Shown one piece after another: positions 1 through 9,612 of a DNA stretch of 64,000 bases. The stretch lies in assembly GCF_001655055.1 (NCBI RefSeq), contig NZ_LXEW01000015.1:156833-220832 (forward strand), written 5' to 3'. Position 1 is the stretch's first letter, and each line of letters starts with the position of its first letter. Under the pieces are notes generated by a model, which was given only the letters and a program-made list of their open reading frames with translations, had not been told where the DNA came from and made no database searches. Made by a program: the position numbers and the translations under genes. The stretch comes from Providencia heimbachae ATCC 35613 (GTDB taxonomy: Bacteria; Pseudomonadota; Gammaproteobacteria; Enterobacterales; Enterobacteriaceae).

Positions 1-1367
1 TGACGTGCTTTACGTTCATCCACTGTTTTTGGTGGTGCATATTCTTGAACCACTACTTTGCTACCATAAATATCCACAGCAACATTGTATTCAGGTAAAT
101 CTGCATCATAGACTCGGTAACAATCAACACCCTGCTGCTTTGCCCATTTACTCAATTTTTTATGATTTTTACGTAAACGGTTTGCAAAATCAGGCGAAAT
201 TTCAGCTACTGTTTCAGATGGTGTTGCGGCTAATAAATAGTTTTTCTGCACACAATCAAGTGGACCATTCTTCGCTTTAAACTCGCGTTCTGAACGTAAT
301 TGCAGGCAACTTAGTAGCTCAGGCGAACCGCTGAATATTGATAGGCGCCATCCTGGGAAACGTGCTTTAACAACACGTCCTAATTGGCTATGCAATGCAA
401 TCAGTGCCGGCTCACTTTCTAAACGTTCACCATACGGCGGATTGCTAACAATAGTACCTGTCACATCAGTTTTAACTGGGTTTTCTAATGCGGCAGCATC
501 GCCCTGATTAAAGCTAATTAAATCTTGCAACCCTGCTCGACGCACATTACTACGCGCCATCTCCAATACACGTTTATCAATATCAAAACCATAAAAACGG
601 GAGGTAGTTTCTTTAAGGCCTTGACGAAAACGCACTTGAGCTTCTGTTATCAATTCACGCCATAGTTCAGGGTTATAATTTGACCAAGCATAAAAACCCC
701 AGTGTTCGCGATATAAACCGGGCGCTCTATCGGCAGCCATCATAGCCGCTTCAATTAACAGTGTCCCTGAACCACACATTGGGTCGATTAATGGCGTACC
801 GACCTGCCAACCTGAACGGTTAATAATTGCAGCCGCTAATGTTTCTTTTAATGGTGCTTGCCCTGCAAGGTCACGATAAGCACGAATGTGTAAGGAATCA
901 CCGCTTAAATCTAAAGCAACGCTAACTTTTTCTTTATTAAGGTACACGTTAACACGAATATCGGCTTGTTGACGCGCCACATCAGGGCGTTGATCTAATT
1001 TACGTGCGAAGCTATCAACAATCGCATCTTTAACGCGTAATGCACCATATTGGCTATTACGAATTTCTTCGTTTGTTCCAGTAAAATGCACCACAAACGT
1101 GTCATTGACCGAGAAAATTTCAGTCCAGTCAATGGCCTGTACACCAAGGTACAAATCCATGTCACTGTAAACGTCAAATTCATTCAATGGTAATAAAATA
1201 CGGGATGCCAGCCTGCTCCAAAGCAGACTCTGGTACATAACCCGTTCATCTGCCTGAAAATAGACGCCCCCTTGTGCAATTTTGCACTGGCTAGCTCCAA
1301 GAGCTTCCAATTCCGTTTTCAGTAGTTCTTCCAGGCCCCGAGCTGTGCTGGCAAACAGAGAATTCAT
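1..1367 (-). CDS. rlmL: 23S rRNA (guanine) methyltransferase RlmL/RlmKL, N-terminal part (3' end beyond window)
   Basis: The minus-strand frame stays open from the ATG at 1365-1367 to the left edge, giving about 455 residues of a protein that is about 702 aa in E. coli, so the C-terminal RlmK domain lies outside. In the family the N-terminal half makes m2G2445 and the C-terminal half m7G2069 on 23S rRNA. The visible part has an N-terminal ferredoxin-like/THUMP region (about residues 1-155), a SAM-binding segment containing DPMCGSGT and the catalytic motif NPPYGERL near residue 307. The N-terminus [16 protein letters not shown] matches the family start. It is divergent from ycbX with a gap of about 100 bp. 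Identity is secure; only the C-terminal half is unseen. Confidence 0.95.
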   Translation of the reverse strand, partial: MNSLFASTARGLEELLKTELEALGASQCKIAQGGVYFQADERVMYQSLLWSRLASRILLPLNEFDVYSDMDLYLGVQAIDWTEIFSVNDTFVVHFTGTNEEIRNSQYGALRVKDAIVDSFARKLDQRPDVARQQADIRVNVYLNKEKVSVALDLSGDSLHIRAYRDLAGQAPLKETLAAAIINRSGWQVGTPLIDPMCGSGTLLIEAAMMAADRAPGLYREHWGFYAWSNYNPELWRELITEAQVRFRQGLKETTSRFYGFDIDKRVLEMARSNVRRAGLQDLISFNQGDAAALENPVKTDVTGTIVSNPPYGERLESEPALIALHSQLGRVVKARFPGWRLSIFSGSPELLSCLQLRSEREFKAKNGPLDCVQKNYLLAATPSETVAEISPDFANRLRKNHKKLSKWAKQQGVDCYRVYDADLPEYNVAVDIYGSKVVVQEYAPPKTVDERKAR

Positions 1368-1393
1368 AGTATTTATTACCGATTTCGATGAAA

Positions 1394-1452
1394 AATTGTT
1401 GCGCATTATAGCTAATCTTATGCACTTGTCATAAAGTTGCTGTGCAACAATT
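1394..1452. repeat. Inverted repeat between rlmL and ycbX
   Basis: AATTGTTGCGCA at 1394-1405 and TGTGCAACAATT at 1441-1452 are complementary at 11 of 12 positions, with 35 bases between them. The right arm ends next to the likely ycbX ribosome binding site (ATAAGG, about 1454-1459). It could be an mRNA hairpin or a pair of half-sites for a regulator acting on both divergent genes. The role is unknown. Confidence 0.4.
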
Positions 1453-1466
1453 ATAAGGATTAAAAA

Positions 1467-2582
1467 ATGATCACGCTTTCGCGCATTTATACACACCCAG
1501 TTAAATCAATGAGAGGGATACGTCTGTCTCATGCATTCGCTGATATCAGCGGTCTGACCTTTGATCGTAATTTTATGGTAACGACACTGGAAGGTAAATT
1601 TATTACTGCAAGAAAATATCCGCAGATGTTACTGTTTACACCAGCAATGCTCAATAACGGACTCTATCTCAGAGCACCCAATGGTGAAAGCGCGACAGTA
1701 TTGTATCAGGACTTTGATCAGAATCAGAGCCCAACTGAAGTTTGGGGCAATCATTTTCATGCCTTAATTGCACCAGCAGCAGTAAATACTTGGTTAAGCA
1801 GCTTTTTTGATGAACCGGTTCAGTTACGTTGGCTCAGTCCACAGCTTTCTCGCCGCGTTAAAACATTTAGTGATATTCCTCTCTCTTTTGCTGATGGCTA
1901 TCCTTTTTTATTAATTAACGAATCATCCGTACAAGAATTACAGCGCCATTGCCCAGCAAGCATTAAGCTTGAACAATTTCGAGGGAATTTAATTATTACG
2001 GGCGCAAAACCCTTTGAAGAAGATACCTGGAAAAAAATTCAAATTGGTGATGTTACCTTTATATTAGATAGACCTTGTAGCCGCTGTATTTTAACCACGG
2101 TCAGTCCTGAAAAAGGGATCAAACACCCTAATAGTGAGCCGCTCGCGACACTACAAACTTTTCGTACTGACGAACACGGTAACGTGGATTTCGGCCAAAA
2201 CGTCATCATTCAAAATACCGGAGTAATACGGGTTGGCGATACCGTCACTATTTTAGAAACTAAACCTGCTAAGCACTATATTTCACAAGAAAGAGAAACG
2301 CCCTTACCTGAAGAATTGAGCAAGTTAAAAGCAACTAAGCTAAGTCTCGTTTTTGAAGGCACTGAATATGAAGGTGATAACCAGAATGTGATCCTTGAAC
2401 AACTCGAATCTCATGGTTTGTCCATCCCTTACTCATGTCGTGCGGGTATTTGTGGCTGCTGCAAAATAAGGTTAATTGAAGGGGAAATTACACCTTTAAA
2501 ACAGAGCGCAATTAAAGATAATGGCTATATTTTAGCCTGCAGTTGCATTCCTAAAAGTGCAATTAAACTTGCCTTTAATTAA
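1467..2582 (+). CDS. ycbX: YcbX: MOSC-domain molybdoprotein with C-terminal 2Fe-2S ferredoxin domain
   Basis: 371 aa, close to the E. coli protein (369). Order: MOSC N-terminal beta-barrel (about 1-120), MOSC core with the presumed Moco-binding cysteine in RPCSRC (C204 or C207), then a plant-type ferredoxin domain from about residue 285. Cluster ligands are visible as C324, C329, C332 and C358 in [11 protein letters not shown] and ACSC. Known role in E. coli: a molybdenum-cofactor-dependent activity that detoxifies N-hydroxylated bases such as 6-hydroxylaminopurine, probably with CysJ as reductase. The start ATG follows ATAAGG at short distance. It is divergent from rlmL and convergent with zapC, as in the E. 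coli neighbourhood. Confidence 0.93.
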   Translation: MITLSRIYTHPVKSMRGIRLSHAFADISGLTFDRNFMVTTLEGKFITARKYPQMLLFTPAMLNNGLYLRAPNGESATVLYQDFDQNQSPTEVWGNHFHALIAPAAVNTWLSSFFDEPVQLRWLSPQLSRRVKTFSDIPLSFADGYPFLLINESSVQELQRHCPASIKLEQFRGNLIITGAKPFEEDTWKKIQIGDVTFILDRPCSRCILTTVSPEKGIKHPNSEPLATLQTFRTDEHGNVDFGQNVIIQNTGVIRVGDTVTILETKPAKHYISQERETPLPEELSKLKATKLSLVFEGTEYEGDNQNVILEQLESHGLSIPYSCRAGICGCCKIRLIEGEITPLKQSAIKDNGYILACSCIPKSAIKLAFN

Positions 2583-2599
2583 CGAGTTTATAAATTTGC

Positions 2600-2644
2600 T
2601 TAACACCATCATAAAAGATCGTTTTTATTAATTGATGGTGTTAA
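2600..2644. terminator. Stem-loop between convergent ycbX and zapC
   Basis: TTAACACCATCA (2600-2611) and TGATGGTGTTAA (2633-2644) form a perfect 12-bp stem with a 21-base loop. No strong T-run follows on either strand, so it may act as a bidirectional terminator or only as an mRNA 3' end stabiliser. Confidence 0.5.
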
Positions 2645-2827
2645 TGGCAAATAAATTAATTTTTGTCTTTTAAAGGAAGATCGTTTATATAAATATATTC
2701 ATATAACGCGATCATTCCCGATCACTTAAATTGCATTCCCATATAATAAACGCTTAGCTTTCGATGAATACTGCATCATGCGATCATTCATGATCTTAAT
2801 TGGATCGCAAAAGCGTAAAATACGATC
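2617..2827. other. Cluster of eight GATC sites in helical register
   Basis: GATC occurs at 2617, 2679, 2710, 2720, 2782, 2792, 2803 and 2824. The gaps of 62, 31, 10, 62, 10, 11 and 21 bp are all close to whole numbers of helical turns. By chance fewer than one site would be expected in 211 bp. It spans the ycbX-zapC intergenic region and the 3' end of zapC. SeqA, encoded in this window, binds clustered hemimethylated GATC sites on one DNA face, so a SeqA-binding region is the inference. Confidence 0.6.
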
Positions 2828-3271
2828 AGGTAATTCAAGCTGAGGTTCGGCTAATAAACATAAACTCGCAGATGCACCTGCCTCAGCAATAATAAATGTT
2901 GAATAGCTGTTTGTATTTTCTAAGCATACTTGAATGATTTGCCCTTGTGTTGGCATATCAATACAATGCAGTGAAGAAAAATACCAGCTCTTTGGCATTT
3001 GCGGCTTTAAAAAACGAAACGCAACAAGGCTATTTAAAACTAACTCGGCTCTTTCTTCATGAGTTATATTTAGTCTCTTGGCTTGCTCGTCAAATAGATA
3101 AAATTCACCAGCGTCTTCTATACTAAATGGCATCTCATTACGAGCAAAAGCCGTTAGCATTTTCGCTGGAAAACATGACCGAAATATCATGCCGTTGGCG
3201 AGATCTAACATCACCCTGTCATGGTCATGATCAAAATACCAACGCCAATGATCATCAGGTTTAATTTTCAT
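2726..3271 (-). CDS. zapC: Cell division protein ZapC (FtsZ-ring associated)
   Basis: 181 aa against 180 in E. coli (formerly YcbW). The N-terminus MKIKPDDHWRWYFD and the segment LNSLVAFRFLKPQMPKSWYF are characteristic. ZapC is a cytoplasmic two-domain protein that binds FtsZ, promotes lateral bundling and dampens GTPase activity at the Z-ring. It lies between ycbX and pyrD as in E. coli. Oddly, both ends of the gene are crowded with GATC sites (3202, 3229, 3250, 3276 and 3316 at the start; eight more at the 3' side). Confidence 0.93.
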   Translation of the reverse strand: MKIKPDDHWRWYFDHDHDRVMLDLANGMIFRSCFPAKMLTAFARNEMPFSIEDAGEFYLFDEQAKRLNITHEERAELVLNSLVAFRFLKPQMPKSWYFSSLHCIDMPTQGQIIQVCLENTNSYSTFIIAEAGASASLCLLAEPQLELPDRILRFCDPIKIMNDRMMQYSSKAKRLLYGNAI

Positions 3272-3355
3272 AAACGATCCTTTAGCGAATTATAGGCAAA
3301 TAAAATTTTAGAAAAGATCATTATTGAATGTTCAAATCTAAAAAATACTATTTAT

Positions 3356-3444
3356 TATACCTTGGATATTTCGAGTCACAGATAGCTGAATAACCTCCGT
3401 CACCGGCAACTAAATACTCTGCAAATTGAAGTATGGCTGATATA
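3356..3444. repeat. Shortened ERIC-type repeat
   Basis: The stretch begins TATACCTTGGATATTTCGAG and ends TGAAGTATGGCTGATATA. Both termini match those of ERIC elements (TATACCCTAAATAATTCGAG ... CTTGAAGTATGACGGGTATA), but the middle is diverged and about 40 bp shorter than the usual 127. It lies between zapC and pyrD. Confidence 0.65.
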
Positions 3445-3475
3445 AAAATAGGCACTATTGACAATATAGTTTAAA

Positions 3476-3497
3476 AGGGGGAATAAATAAACCCCCT
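3476..3497 (-). terminator. pyrD terminator
   Basis: On the minus strand AGGGGG, a ten-base loop and CCCCCT form a GC stem followed by TTTTAAAC, just downstream of the pyrD stop codon. This is a good rho-independent terminator. Confidence 0.75.
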
Positions 3498-3518
3498 GTT
3501 AAGTATATTTACACTTTA

Positions 3519-4529
3519 TTAGATATGGTTAACAATATCTTTTATTAATTTTGGGCCATGATAAATAAAACCAGAATAAATTTGAATTAATGAAGCACCG
3601 GCTTCCATTTTTTCTCGTGCTGCAGTGAGAGAATCAATTCCACCCACACCAATAATTGGCAATTTACCCTTTAACTCACGGGAAATAAGTTTAATAACTT
3701 GCGTACTTTTTAATTGCACCGGACGACCACTTAAGCCCCCCATCTCATTACAATAATTTAAACCTTGAACCAAAGAACGATCTAATGTTGTATTGGTTGC
3801 AATCACGCCATCCATATTATGTCTTACCAAGCTATCCGTTACCTGGATAATTTCTTCTTCTGTTAAATCAGGTGCAACTTTAACTGCTACTGGAACATAT
3901 TTTTGGTGCAATGATTGGAGTTCAAGTTGCTTCGCTTTAATACCACTTAATAAATCATCTAGCGCTTCACCATATTGCAAAGATCTTAAACCGGGAGTAT
4001 TTGGTGACGAAATATTAATGGCGATATAACCTGCATGGGCATAAACCTTATCCATACAAATTAAATAATCATCTTTCCCTTGTTCAACGGGCGTATCTTT
4101 ATTTTTACCAATATTAATGCCAATTATTCCGCCATAATTTGACTTTTTGACATTCTCAACAAGATTATCAACACCTTTATTATTAAAACCCATACGGTTG
4201 ATCAAGCCTTCAGCTTCAACCAAGCGAAATAGTCTTGGCTTATCATTACCGGATTGAGGGCGCGGTGTTACTGTGCCAATTTCAACAAATCCAAAACCCA
4301 TCGCACCAAATGCGTCGATGCACTCACCATCCTTATCTAACCCAGCAGCAAGGCCTAACGGGTTTTTAAAAGAGAGTCCCATGCATTGAACGGGTTTAGT
4401 CGCAACAGATTGACGAAGGAGACATTGAAGAGGTGAATTAGATAAGCGATGAAGCTGACGAAAAGTCAATTCATGGGCTTTTTCGGGGTCGAGCTGGAAC
4501 AGTGCCTTGCGGGCAAGGTGATATAGCAT
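3519..4529 (-). CDS. pyrD: Dihydroorotate dehydrogenase (quinone), class 2
   Basis: 336 aa from the ATG at 4527-4529, exactly the E. coli length; a TTG two codons upstream is also in frame but unlikely. PyrD is an FMN enzyme on the inner face of the cytoplasmic membrane that oxidises dihydroorotate to orotate and passes electrons to quinone (pyrimidine synthesis). Visible family features are the N-terminal membrane-associating helix ([18 protein letters not shown]), [33 protein letters not shown] with the catalytic serine, and GVGGIDS near the FMN phosphate. It stands alone between zapC and pepN with its own terminator. Confidence 0.97.
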   Translation of the reverse strand: MLYHLARKALFQLDPEKAHELTFRQLHRLSNSPLQCLLRQSVATKPVQCMGLSFKNPLGLAAGLDKDGECIDAFGAMGFGFVEIGTVTPRPQSGNDKPRLFRLVEAEGLINRMGFNNKGVDNLVENVKKSNYGGIIGINIGKNKDTPVEQGKDDYLICMDKVYAHAGYIAINISSPNTPGLRSLQYGEALDDLLSGIKAKQLELQSLHQKYVPVAVKVAPDLTEEEIIQVTDSLVRHNMDGVIATNTTLDRSLVQGLNYCNEMGGLSGRPVQLKSTQVIKLISRELKGKLPIIGVGGIDSLTAAREKMEAGASLIQIYSGFIYHGPKLIKDIVNHI

Positions 4530-4754
4530 ATCCAATAACCTATTTTGTTAATACGTTTTTGTCAAAGTATCAATTAGATAGACATCATACTGCGCGCACC
4601 AAAACACCCGCCAAATACAAATTGTCGAGTTTTTTAATCGTGCAAGTCATTTTTCGTCTGATAAAACGCGAGATAGATTACCCTATCTTGGCGCTGCTTT
4701 ACCACGAAAAAATCAATAAAATTGTTGTTTGCCCGATTTTACAAATATAAATAA

Positions 4755-4793
4755 TCAGCCCCTAATTTGCAATATTGCAAAATGAGGGGCTGA
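4755..4793 (-). terminator. pepN terminator
   Basis: TCAGCCCCT (4755-4763) pairs with AGGGGCTGA (4785-4793), enclosing a second perfect palindrome TTTGCAATATTGCAAA. On the minus strand it is followed by TTATTTATATTTGT, downstream of the pepN stop. Confidence 0.7.
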
Positions 4794-4830
4794 AGACACA
4801 AAAACTAACCTATCTATAAAGAAAAGAAAA

Positions 4831-7449
4831 TTAGCTTTCTAGCGCTTTTGTTACCTTCTCAAATAAATCACCCGAGAGATTTTCTAGTGCTTTAAGCTGT
4901 TCAAGCACTTTTCGCATCTGCCCTTGGCGCTTCTCATCATAACGCTTTAAGCGGATCAATGGCTCAATTAACCTTGATGCCACTTGTGGGTTACGTGTAT
5001 TGAGATCCACTAAAATTTCATACAGAAATTGGTAACCACTGCTATCGTCTGCATGGAAATTAACTGGGTTGCCTGCGGTAAAAGCGCCGATCAACGAACG
5101 AACACGATTAGGATTACTCATGCTAAATGAGCGATGGTTTAATAGCTTACGCACATTTTCTAGCACCTCTTTTGACGGGTTAGTCCCTTGTAGCGTAAAC
5201 CATTTATCCATGACTAAACCATCATGATGCCAGCGCTCATCAAAATCAGCCATTAATTGCGCATAACAAGGTAACTGAGCTTCACTGGCCGCGGTTAATG
5301 CGGCAAGGGAATCAGTCATATTATCGGCAGATTTATACTGCGCTTGTACCAGTTTATCGGCCAGCGCTTGGTCGTCCCCTGCTGCAAGATATTGCAAGCA
5401 AGTATTGCGTAGCGCACGCAGCGCAATATCCTGGTGATCCACGCGATACTGATCAATCTTAATCGCACGATAGACGGCAAGTAGCTCATCATGCATTTGG
5501 GTTGCTAACTGACTATGAATAAAATTAATCACTGTATGGATAGCAACAGGATCAATAACTTGGAACAGCTCTGCAATTTCATTTTCTGACGGTAATGTCA
5601 GTATCAAAGCCGCTAAGGCAGGATCAATTGAATCGCTTAGCAATACTGCACGGAATGCATCTATAACATGTTCAGGTAGAACTAATGCTTCGCCTTGTTG
5701 CAATTTTGCTACGTTAATTTTTACATAGTTATTAATTAGTTGCTGGGCAGCATCCCAACGGGAAAATTCATTACTGGCATGCTGCATTAAAAAAGCCAGT
5801 TGCTCGTCAGTATAGGGATAATCTAGTTTAACCGGAGCTGAGAATTCACGTAGTAAAGAAGGTACAGGGCAACTTGTCACTTCATCAAAAATAAAACTTT
5901 GTGACTCCTGAGTAATATTTAGGACGGAGTTAACATGGCTTCCCTCACGTTTTAGCGGGATCACCGTACCATCTTGGTTGTATAACTCAATATCGAGTGG
6001 GATATGCAAGGGATGCTTTTCAGCTTGGTCAGCGGTTGGCGGCGTCATTTGGCTAACATGCAAGGTATACTGCTGTTTTTCTGATGAATATTCATCACGA
6101 ACAGTTAATACCGGTGTACCTGACTGGCTATACCAACGACGGAAAAGTGATAAATCGACATTCGAAGCATCTTCCATTGCTTGAATAAAGTCATCACAAG
6201 TTGCCGCGCTACCATCATGGCGATGAACATATAATTGAATCCCCGCTTGGAACATCTCCTCACCCAGTAAAGTGTGGATCATGCGAATAACTTCAGATCC
6301 TTTTTCATACACTGTCAGCGTATAAAAGTTATTCATTTCGATCACTTTTTCGGGGCGAATTGGATGCGCCATCGGGCTTGCATCTTCGGCAAACTGAGCA
6401 GAACGCATCACTTTGACATTATTAATACGGTTAACCGAACGCGATCCTAAATCAGAACTGAATTCTTGATCACGGAACACCGTTAGGCCTTCTTTTAAGC
6501 TTAACTGGAACCAATCACGACACGTAATGCGGTTACCGGTCCAGTTATGGAAGTATTCGTGACCAATGACTGACTCAATATTCAAGTAATCTTTATCTGT
6601 TGCCGTTTCGCTTTTTGCTAGCACATATTTTGAGTTGAAAACATTTAGACCTTTATTTTCCATTGCGCCCATATTGAAGAAATCAACAGCAACAATCATA
6701 TAAATATCAAGGTCGTACTCTAAGCCAAAACGTTCTTCATCCCATTTCATGGCATTTTTGAGCGATTGCATTGCCCAAGGTGCCCGGTCAAGATTGCCTT
6801 TATCAACAAAGAGTTCTAATGCAACTTCACGGCCACTACGTGTAATAAAGGTATCCTTTAAAACATCAAAATCACCCGCGACTAAAGCAAATAAATAGCT
6901 TGGTTTTGGGAACGGGTCTTCCCATTTAACCCAATGGCGGCCATCTTCAAGCTCACCGTCTGCCACACGGTTACCGTTTGATAACAGATACGGATAGCGT
7001 GTTTTATCTGCAGTAATGGTTGTCGTATAACGTGCTAAAACATCAGGCCTATCTTGAAAATAGGTAATGTGACGAAACCCTTCTGCTTCACACTGAGTAC
7101 AGAGTGCATCCCCTGATACATATAAGCCTTCTAAGGCTGTATTTTTTTCAGGACTGATTTCATTGATGATGCGTAATGTAAAAGCTTCCGGCAAAGACTC
7201 AATAATTAATTTTCCATCTTCTTGTTTATATTGCTGCCAAGCTTGTCCATCAATTTCAATGCTCACTAACGATAGGTCATCACCATTTAACTCAAGCGTC
7301 GACGACTGCGGATTCATCCGTTTTACCTTGCTAACTGCTGTCACCACCGTTTTGGTGGGATCAAGGTTAAAATCTAAATCAATTTCAGTAATCGTATAAT
7401 CAGGGGCTTGGTAATCTTGGCGATATTTCGCTTGTCGTAACTGGGTCAT
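4831..7449 (-). CDS. pepN: Aminopeptidase N (M1 family zinc metalloprotease)
   Basis: 872 aa (870 in E. coli), complete. PepN is the main cytosolic aminopeptidase, removing N-terminal residues in the last steps of protein breakdown. The substrate-binding GAMEN motif is at residues 261-265 and the zinc site HEYFH is about 297-301, with the third ligand glutamate in KEGLTVF about residue 320. The four-domain M1 layout continues to the C-terminal helical bowl (SMSNPNRVRSLIGAF, NPQVASRLIEPL). It is transcribed divergently from pncB across a gap of about 460 bp. Confidence 0.98.
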   Translation of the reverse strand: MTQLRQAKYRQDYQAPDYTITEIDLDFNLDPTKTVVTAVSKVKRMNPQSSTLELNGDDLSLVSIEIDGQAWQQYKQEDGKLIIESLPEAFTLRIINEISPEKNTALEGLYVSGDALCTQCEAEGFRHITYFQDRPDVLARYTTTITADKTRYPYLLSNGNRVADGELEDGRHWVKWEDPFPKPSYLFALVAGDFDVLKDTFITRSGREVALELFVDKGNLDRAPWAMQSLKNAMKWDEERFGLEYDLDIYMIVAVDFFNMGAMENKGLNVFNSKYVLAKSETATDKDYLNIESVIGHEYFHNWTGNRITCRDWFQLSLKEGLTVFRDQEFSSDLGSRSVNRINNVKVMRSAQFAEDASPMAHPIRPEKVIEMNNFYTLTVYEKGSEVIRMIHTLLGEEMFQAGIQLYVHRHDGSAATCDDFIQAMEDASNVDLSLFRRWYSQSGTPVLTVRDEYSSEKQQYTLHVSQMTPPTADQAEKHPLHIPLDIELYNQDGTVIPLKREGSHVNSVLNITQESQSFIFDEVTSCPVPSLLREFSAPVKLDYPYTDEQLAFLMQHASNEFSRWDAAQQLINNYVKINVAKLQQGEALVLPEHVIDAFRAVLLSDSIDPALAALILTLPSENEIAELFQVIDPVAIHTVINFIHSQLATQMHDELLAVYRAIKIDQYRVDHQDIALRALRNTCLQYLAAGDDQALADKLVQAQYKSADNMTDSLAALTAASEAQLPCYAQLMADFDERWHHDGLVMDKWFTLQGTNPSKEVLENVRKLLNHRSFSMSNPNRVRSLIGAFTAGNPVNFHADDSSGYQFLYEILVDLNTRNPQVASRLIEPLIRLKRYDEKRQGQMRKVLEQLKALENLSGDLFEKVTKALES

Positions 7450-7910
7450 AAGTAACCTTTTATTCGTTAAATCGATATCGTATTGTCTCTTTGCTTAATA
7501 CAATACTATAAGACGTGACAATGTGAATGGATTTGAGAAACATTTTCATCAAAAGCAATCATGCTTTTATGTCAGGATGTTGCTTTATTATAAATAGCAG
7601 TATCCTATTTTGTTACAGAATCGTTTGTTTGTTGGTGCTATCGCTCTATTAAATATTCCATTACATGTTAGTATCATTTCGTGATTAATGCGTTTTAATA
7701 TGTCACTTATTGGTCAATAATCAGTAGTTGGTTCATTTACCTGACTTGAAGAGTCGAACTCAAGGGTAAATGAAGTGGGCTAAAGTTGAATAGGCCTCAC
7801 ACAACAGAGAGATAGAATAAAACTTCAATCTTTCGATAAAGTGGGTATACTTTTGCAACTTTAACGATTTAGCTATATGTAGAGAAGCTCCGCGAGGACG
7901 CCTGCACGCC
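7450..7910. other. Intergenic region pepN/pncB with an inverted repeat
   Basis: No gene was found in this AT-rich 461-bp divergent promoter region. Its clearest structure is a 10-bp inverted repeat, TTCATTTACC (7732-7741) and GGTAAATGAA (7765-7774), with smaller alternative pairings inside. A NadR box of the TGTTTA-N6-TAAACA type, known for pncB in enterics, was not seen. Confidence 0.45.
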
Positions 7911-9125
7911 ATGAATTTAGACGCTACACCTATTATTACATCGCTGCTTGATACCGATGCTTATAAGCTTCATATGCAGCAAGCTGTTTTCCACCGTTAC
8001 AAACAAGTACCGGTTGTTGCAGAATTCCGCTGTCGCAGTAGTGAGCTCCTCGGCGCTTATGCTGATGAAGTCAGGCAACAAGTACGCTTGATGGCAAAAC
8101 TCGCACTTTCTGATGACGAGCTAAATTTCTTACGTAGCCTGCCATTTTTCAAAGATGATTACCTTAATTGGTTGAAATCATTTCGCTTTAATCCTGAGCA
8201 AGTCGCGATTACTGTCTCTGATGAAGGGCAGTTAGCCATACGTATCAGTGGCCCTTGGCGTGAAGTGATTATGTGGGAAGTTCCCCTTCTCGCGCTTGTC
8301 AGTGAAATCGTACAAAGAGATAGGCATCCTCAGGTTACTGCGGATGATGCCGTACAACAGCTGCAAAAATTACTTACCGTATTTTATGCGCAAGCGGCTG
8401 AAAACCAACTTGACCTCTCTGGCTTCAAGCTAATGGATTTCGGTACACGTCGACGTTTTTCTTATGCAGTACAATCCGCCATTGTTTCCATGCTGAAAAA
8501 TGAATTTCCTTATTTAGTCGGCACCAGCAACTATAAACTTGCGCATAAGCTAGATTTAGCTCCCGTTGGCACACAAGCCCATGAATGGTTCCAAGCTCAC
8601 CAGCAAATTAGCCCTGAGTTATCAAATAGCCAAATAGAAGCATTACAAAGTTGGTTGGACGAATACCCTGATCAGCTTGGTGTTGCCTTAACTGACTGTA
8701 TCACCATGGATGCTTTCTTACGTGATTTTGATGAAGATTTTGCTAAGCGCTACCAAGGGTTACGCCACGATTCAGGTGACCCGATTGAATGGGGTGAAAA
8801 AGCCATCGCTCACTATGAAAAATTCGGAATTGATCCACTCAGTAAAACCTTGGTCTTTTCTGATAGCCTTGATTTGCAAAAAGCACTGGAGCTTTATCGC
8901 TATTTTCACCAACGTATTAATCTTGTGTTTGGCATCGGAACTCGGCTCACTTGCAATATCCCGAATGTGGTTCCATTAAACATCGTGATTAAGTTGATTG
9001 AATGTAATGGCAAACCGGTGGCTAAATTATCGGATAGTCCTGGCAAAACAATTTGTGAAGACGATGAGTTCGTCAATCAGCTTAGAAAAGCTTTCGACCT
9101 ACCTAAAATGGAAAAAGCTTGCTAG
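7911..9125 (+). CDS. pncB: Nicotinate phosphoribosyltransferase
   Basis: 404 aa (400 in E. coli). PncB converts nicotinate and PRPP, with ATP hydrolysis, to nicotinate mononucleotide in the pyridine nucleotide salvage pathway in the cytoplasm. Signatures are [17 protein letters not shown] at the N-terminus, [29 protein letters not shown] (with the histidine phosphorylated in the family) and [17 protein letters not shown]. The ATG is preceded by GAGGA at a rather long 12-base spacing, but the homologous N-terminus supports this start. It is followed by its own terminator. Confidence 0.97.
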   Translation: MNLDATPIITSLLDTDAYKLHMQQAVFHRYKQVPVVAEFRCRSSELLGAYADEVRQQVRLMAKLALSDDELNFLRSLPFFKDDYLNWLKSFRFNPEQVAITVSDEGQLAIRISGPWREVIMWEVPLLALVSEIVQRDRHPQVTADDAVQQLQKLLTVFYAQAAENQLDLSGFKLMDFGTRRRFSYAVQSAIVSMLKNEFPYLVGTSNYKLAHKLDLAPVGTQAHEWFQAHQQISPELSNSQIEALQSWLDEYPDQLGVALTDCITMDAFLRDFDEDFAKRYQGLRHDSGDPIEWGEKAIAHYEKFGIDPLSKTLVFSDSLDLQKALELYRYFHQRINLVFGIGTRLTCNIPNVVPLNIVIKLIECNGKPVAKLSDSPGKTICEDDEFVNQLRKAFDLPKMEKAC

Positions 9126-9140
9126 TTAGGCCTACCCTCT

Positions 9141-9176
9141 TAAAGCTCTGAGGCATTTTTATTGCACAGAGCTTTA
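9141..9176 (+). terminator. pncB terminator
   Basis: TAAAGCTCTG (9141-9150) pairs perfectly with CAGAGCTTTA (9167-9176), followed by a T-rich tract (CTCTCTTTTTCTTTTATT). Confidence 0.7.
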
Positions 9177-9442
9177 AAACTCTCTTTTTCTTTTATTCAC
9201 TTACTATTATTATAGCTTTTAAGCTCAATAATCACGGTTCGATTGAACAGAAATGTTTTATCGCGATTTTTTACTTGTTTCCTAATCAATGGCAAGTAAC
9301 ATAGAGCTTTGGCCCCTGAAATATGGGATTTCGTAAATACCTACTTTACTATTTAATTCGTTATAAATTGGTTGTCATATCACCTTAAACGTGAAATATC
9401 TGACAGTTCAATTTTTCAAATGATTTTAGTACGATTTGAATT

Positions 9443-9572
9443 ACATCCTAAATAATTCGAGTTGTAGGAAGGCGGCGAACAAATCGAGCCCTAGGAGCAT
9501 ACATTAGTATGTGACTAGGGTCGGTTTGAGAAGCCAACGCATCTACAGCTCGAAGTATGACGGATTGATATA
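9443..9572. repeat. Near-canonical ERIC element
   Basis: About 130 bp beginning ACATCCTAAATAATTCGAG, with the central GAGCATACATTAGTATGTGA and ending CTCGAAGTATGACGG then ATTGATATA. It matches the 127-bp enterobacterial repetitive intergenic consensus over most of its length and can fold as a long imperfect hairpin. It ends about 40 bp before the asnS start codon, so it probably lies in the asnS promoter or leader. Confidence 0.9.
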
Positions 9573-9612
9573 GTAAAAGTAGATATCATTAAATATGAAG
9601 AGAGTGAATTAT

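Noticed and set aside
5..280. Plus-strand open frame of 91 codons at the left edge
   Set aside because: It is antisense to the clearly coding rlmL frame and shows no recognisable protein features.
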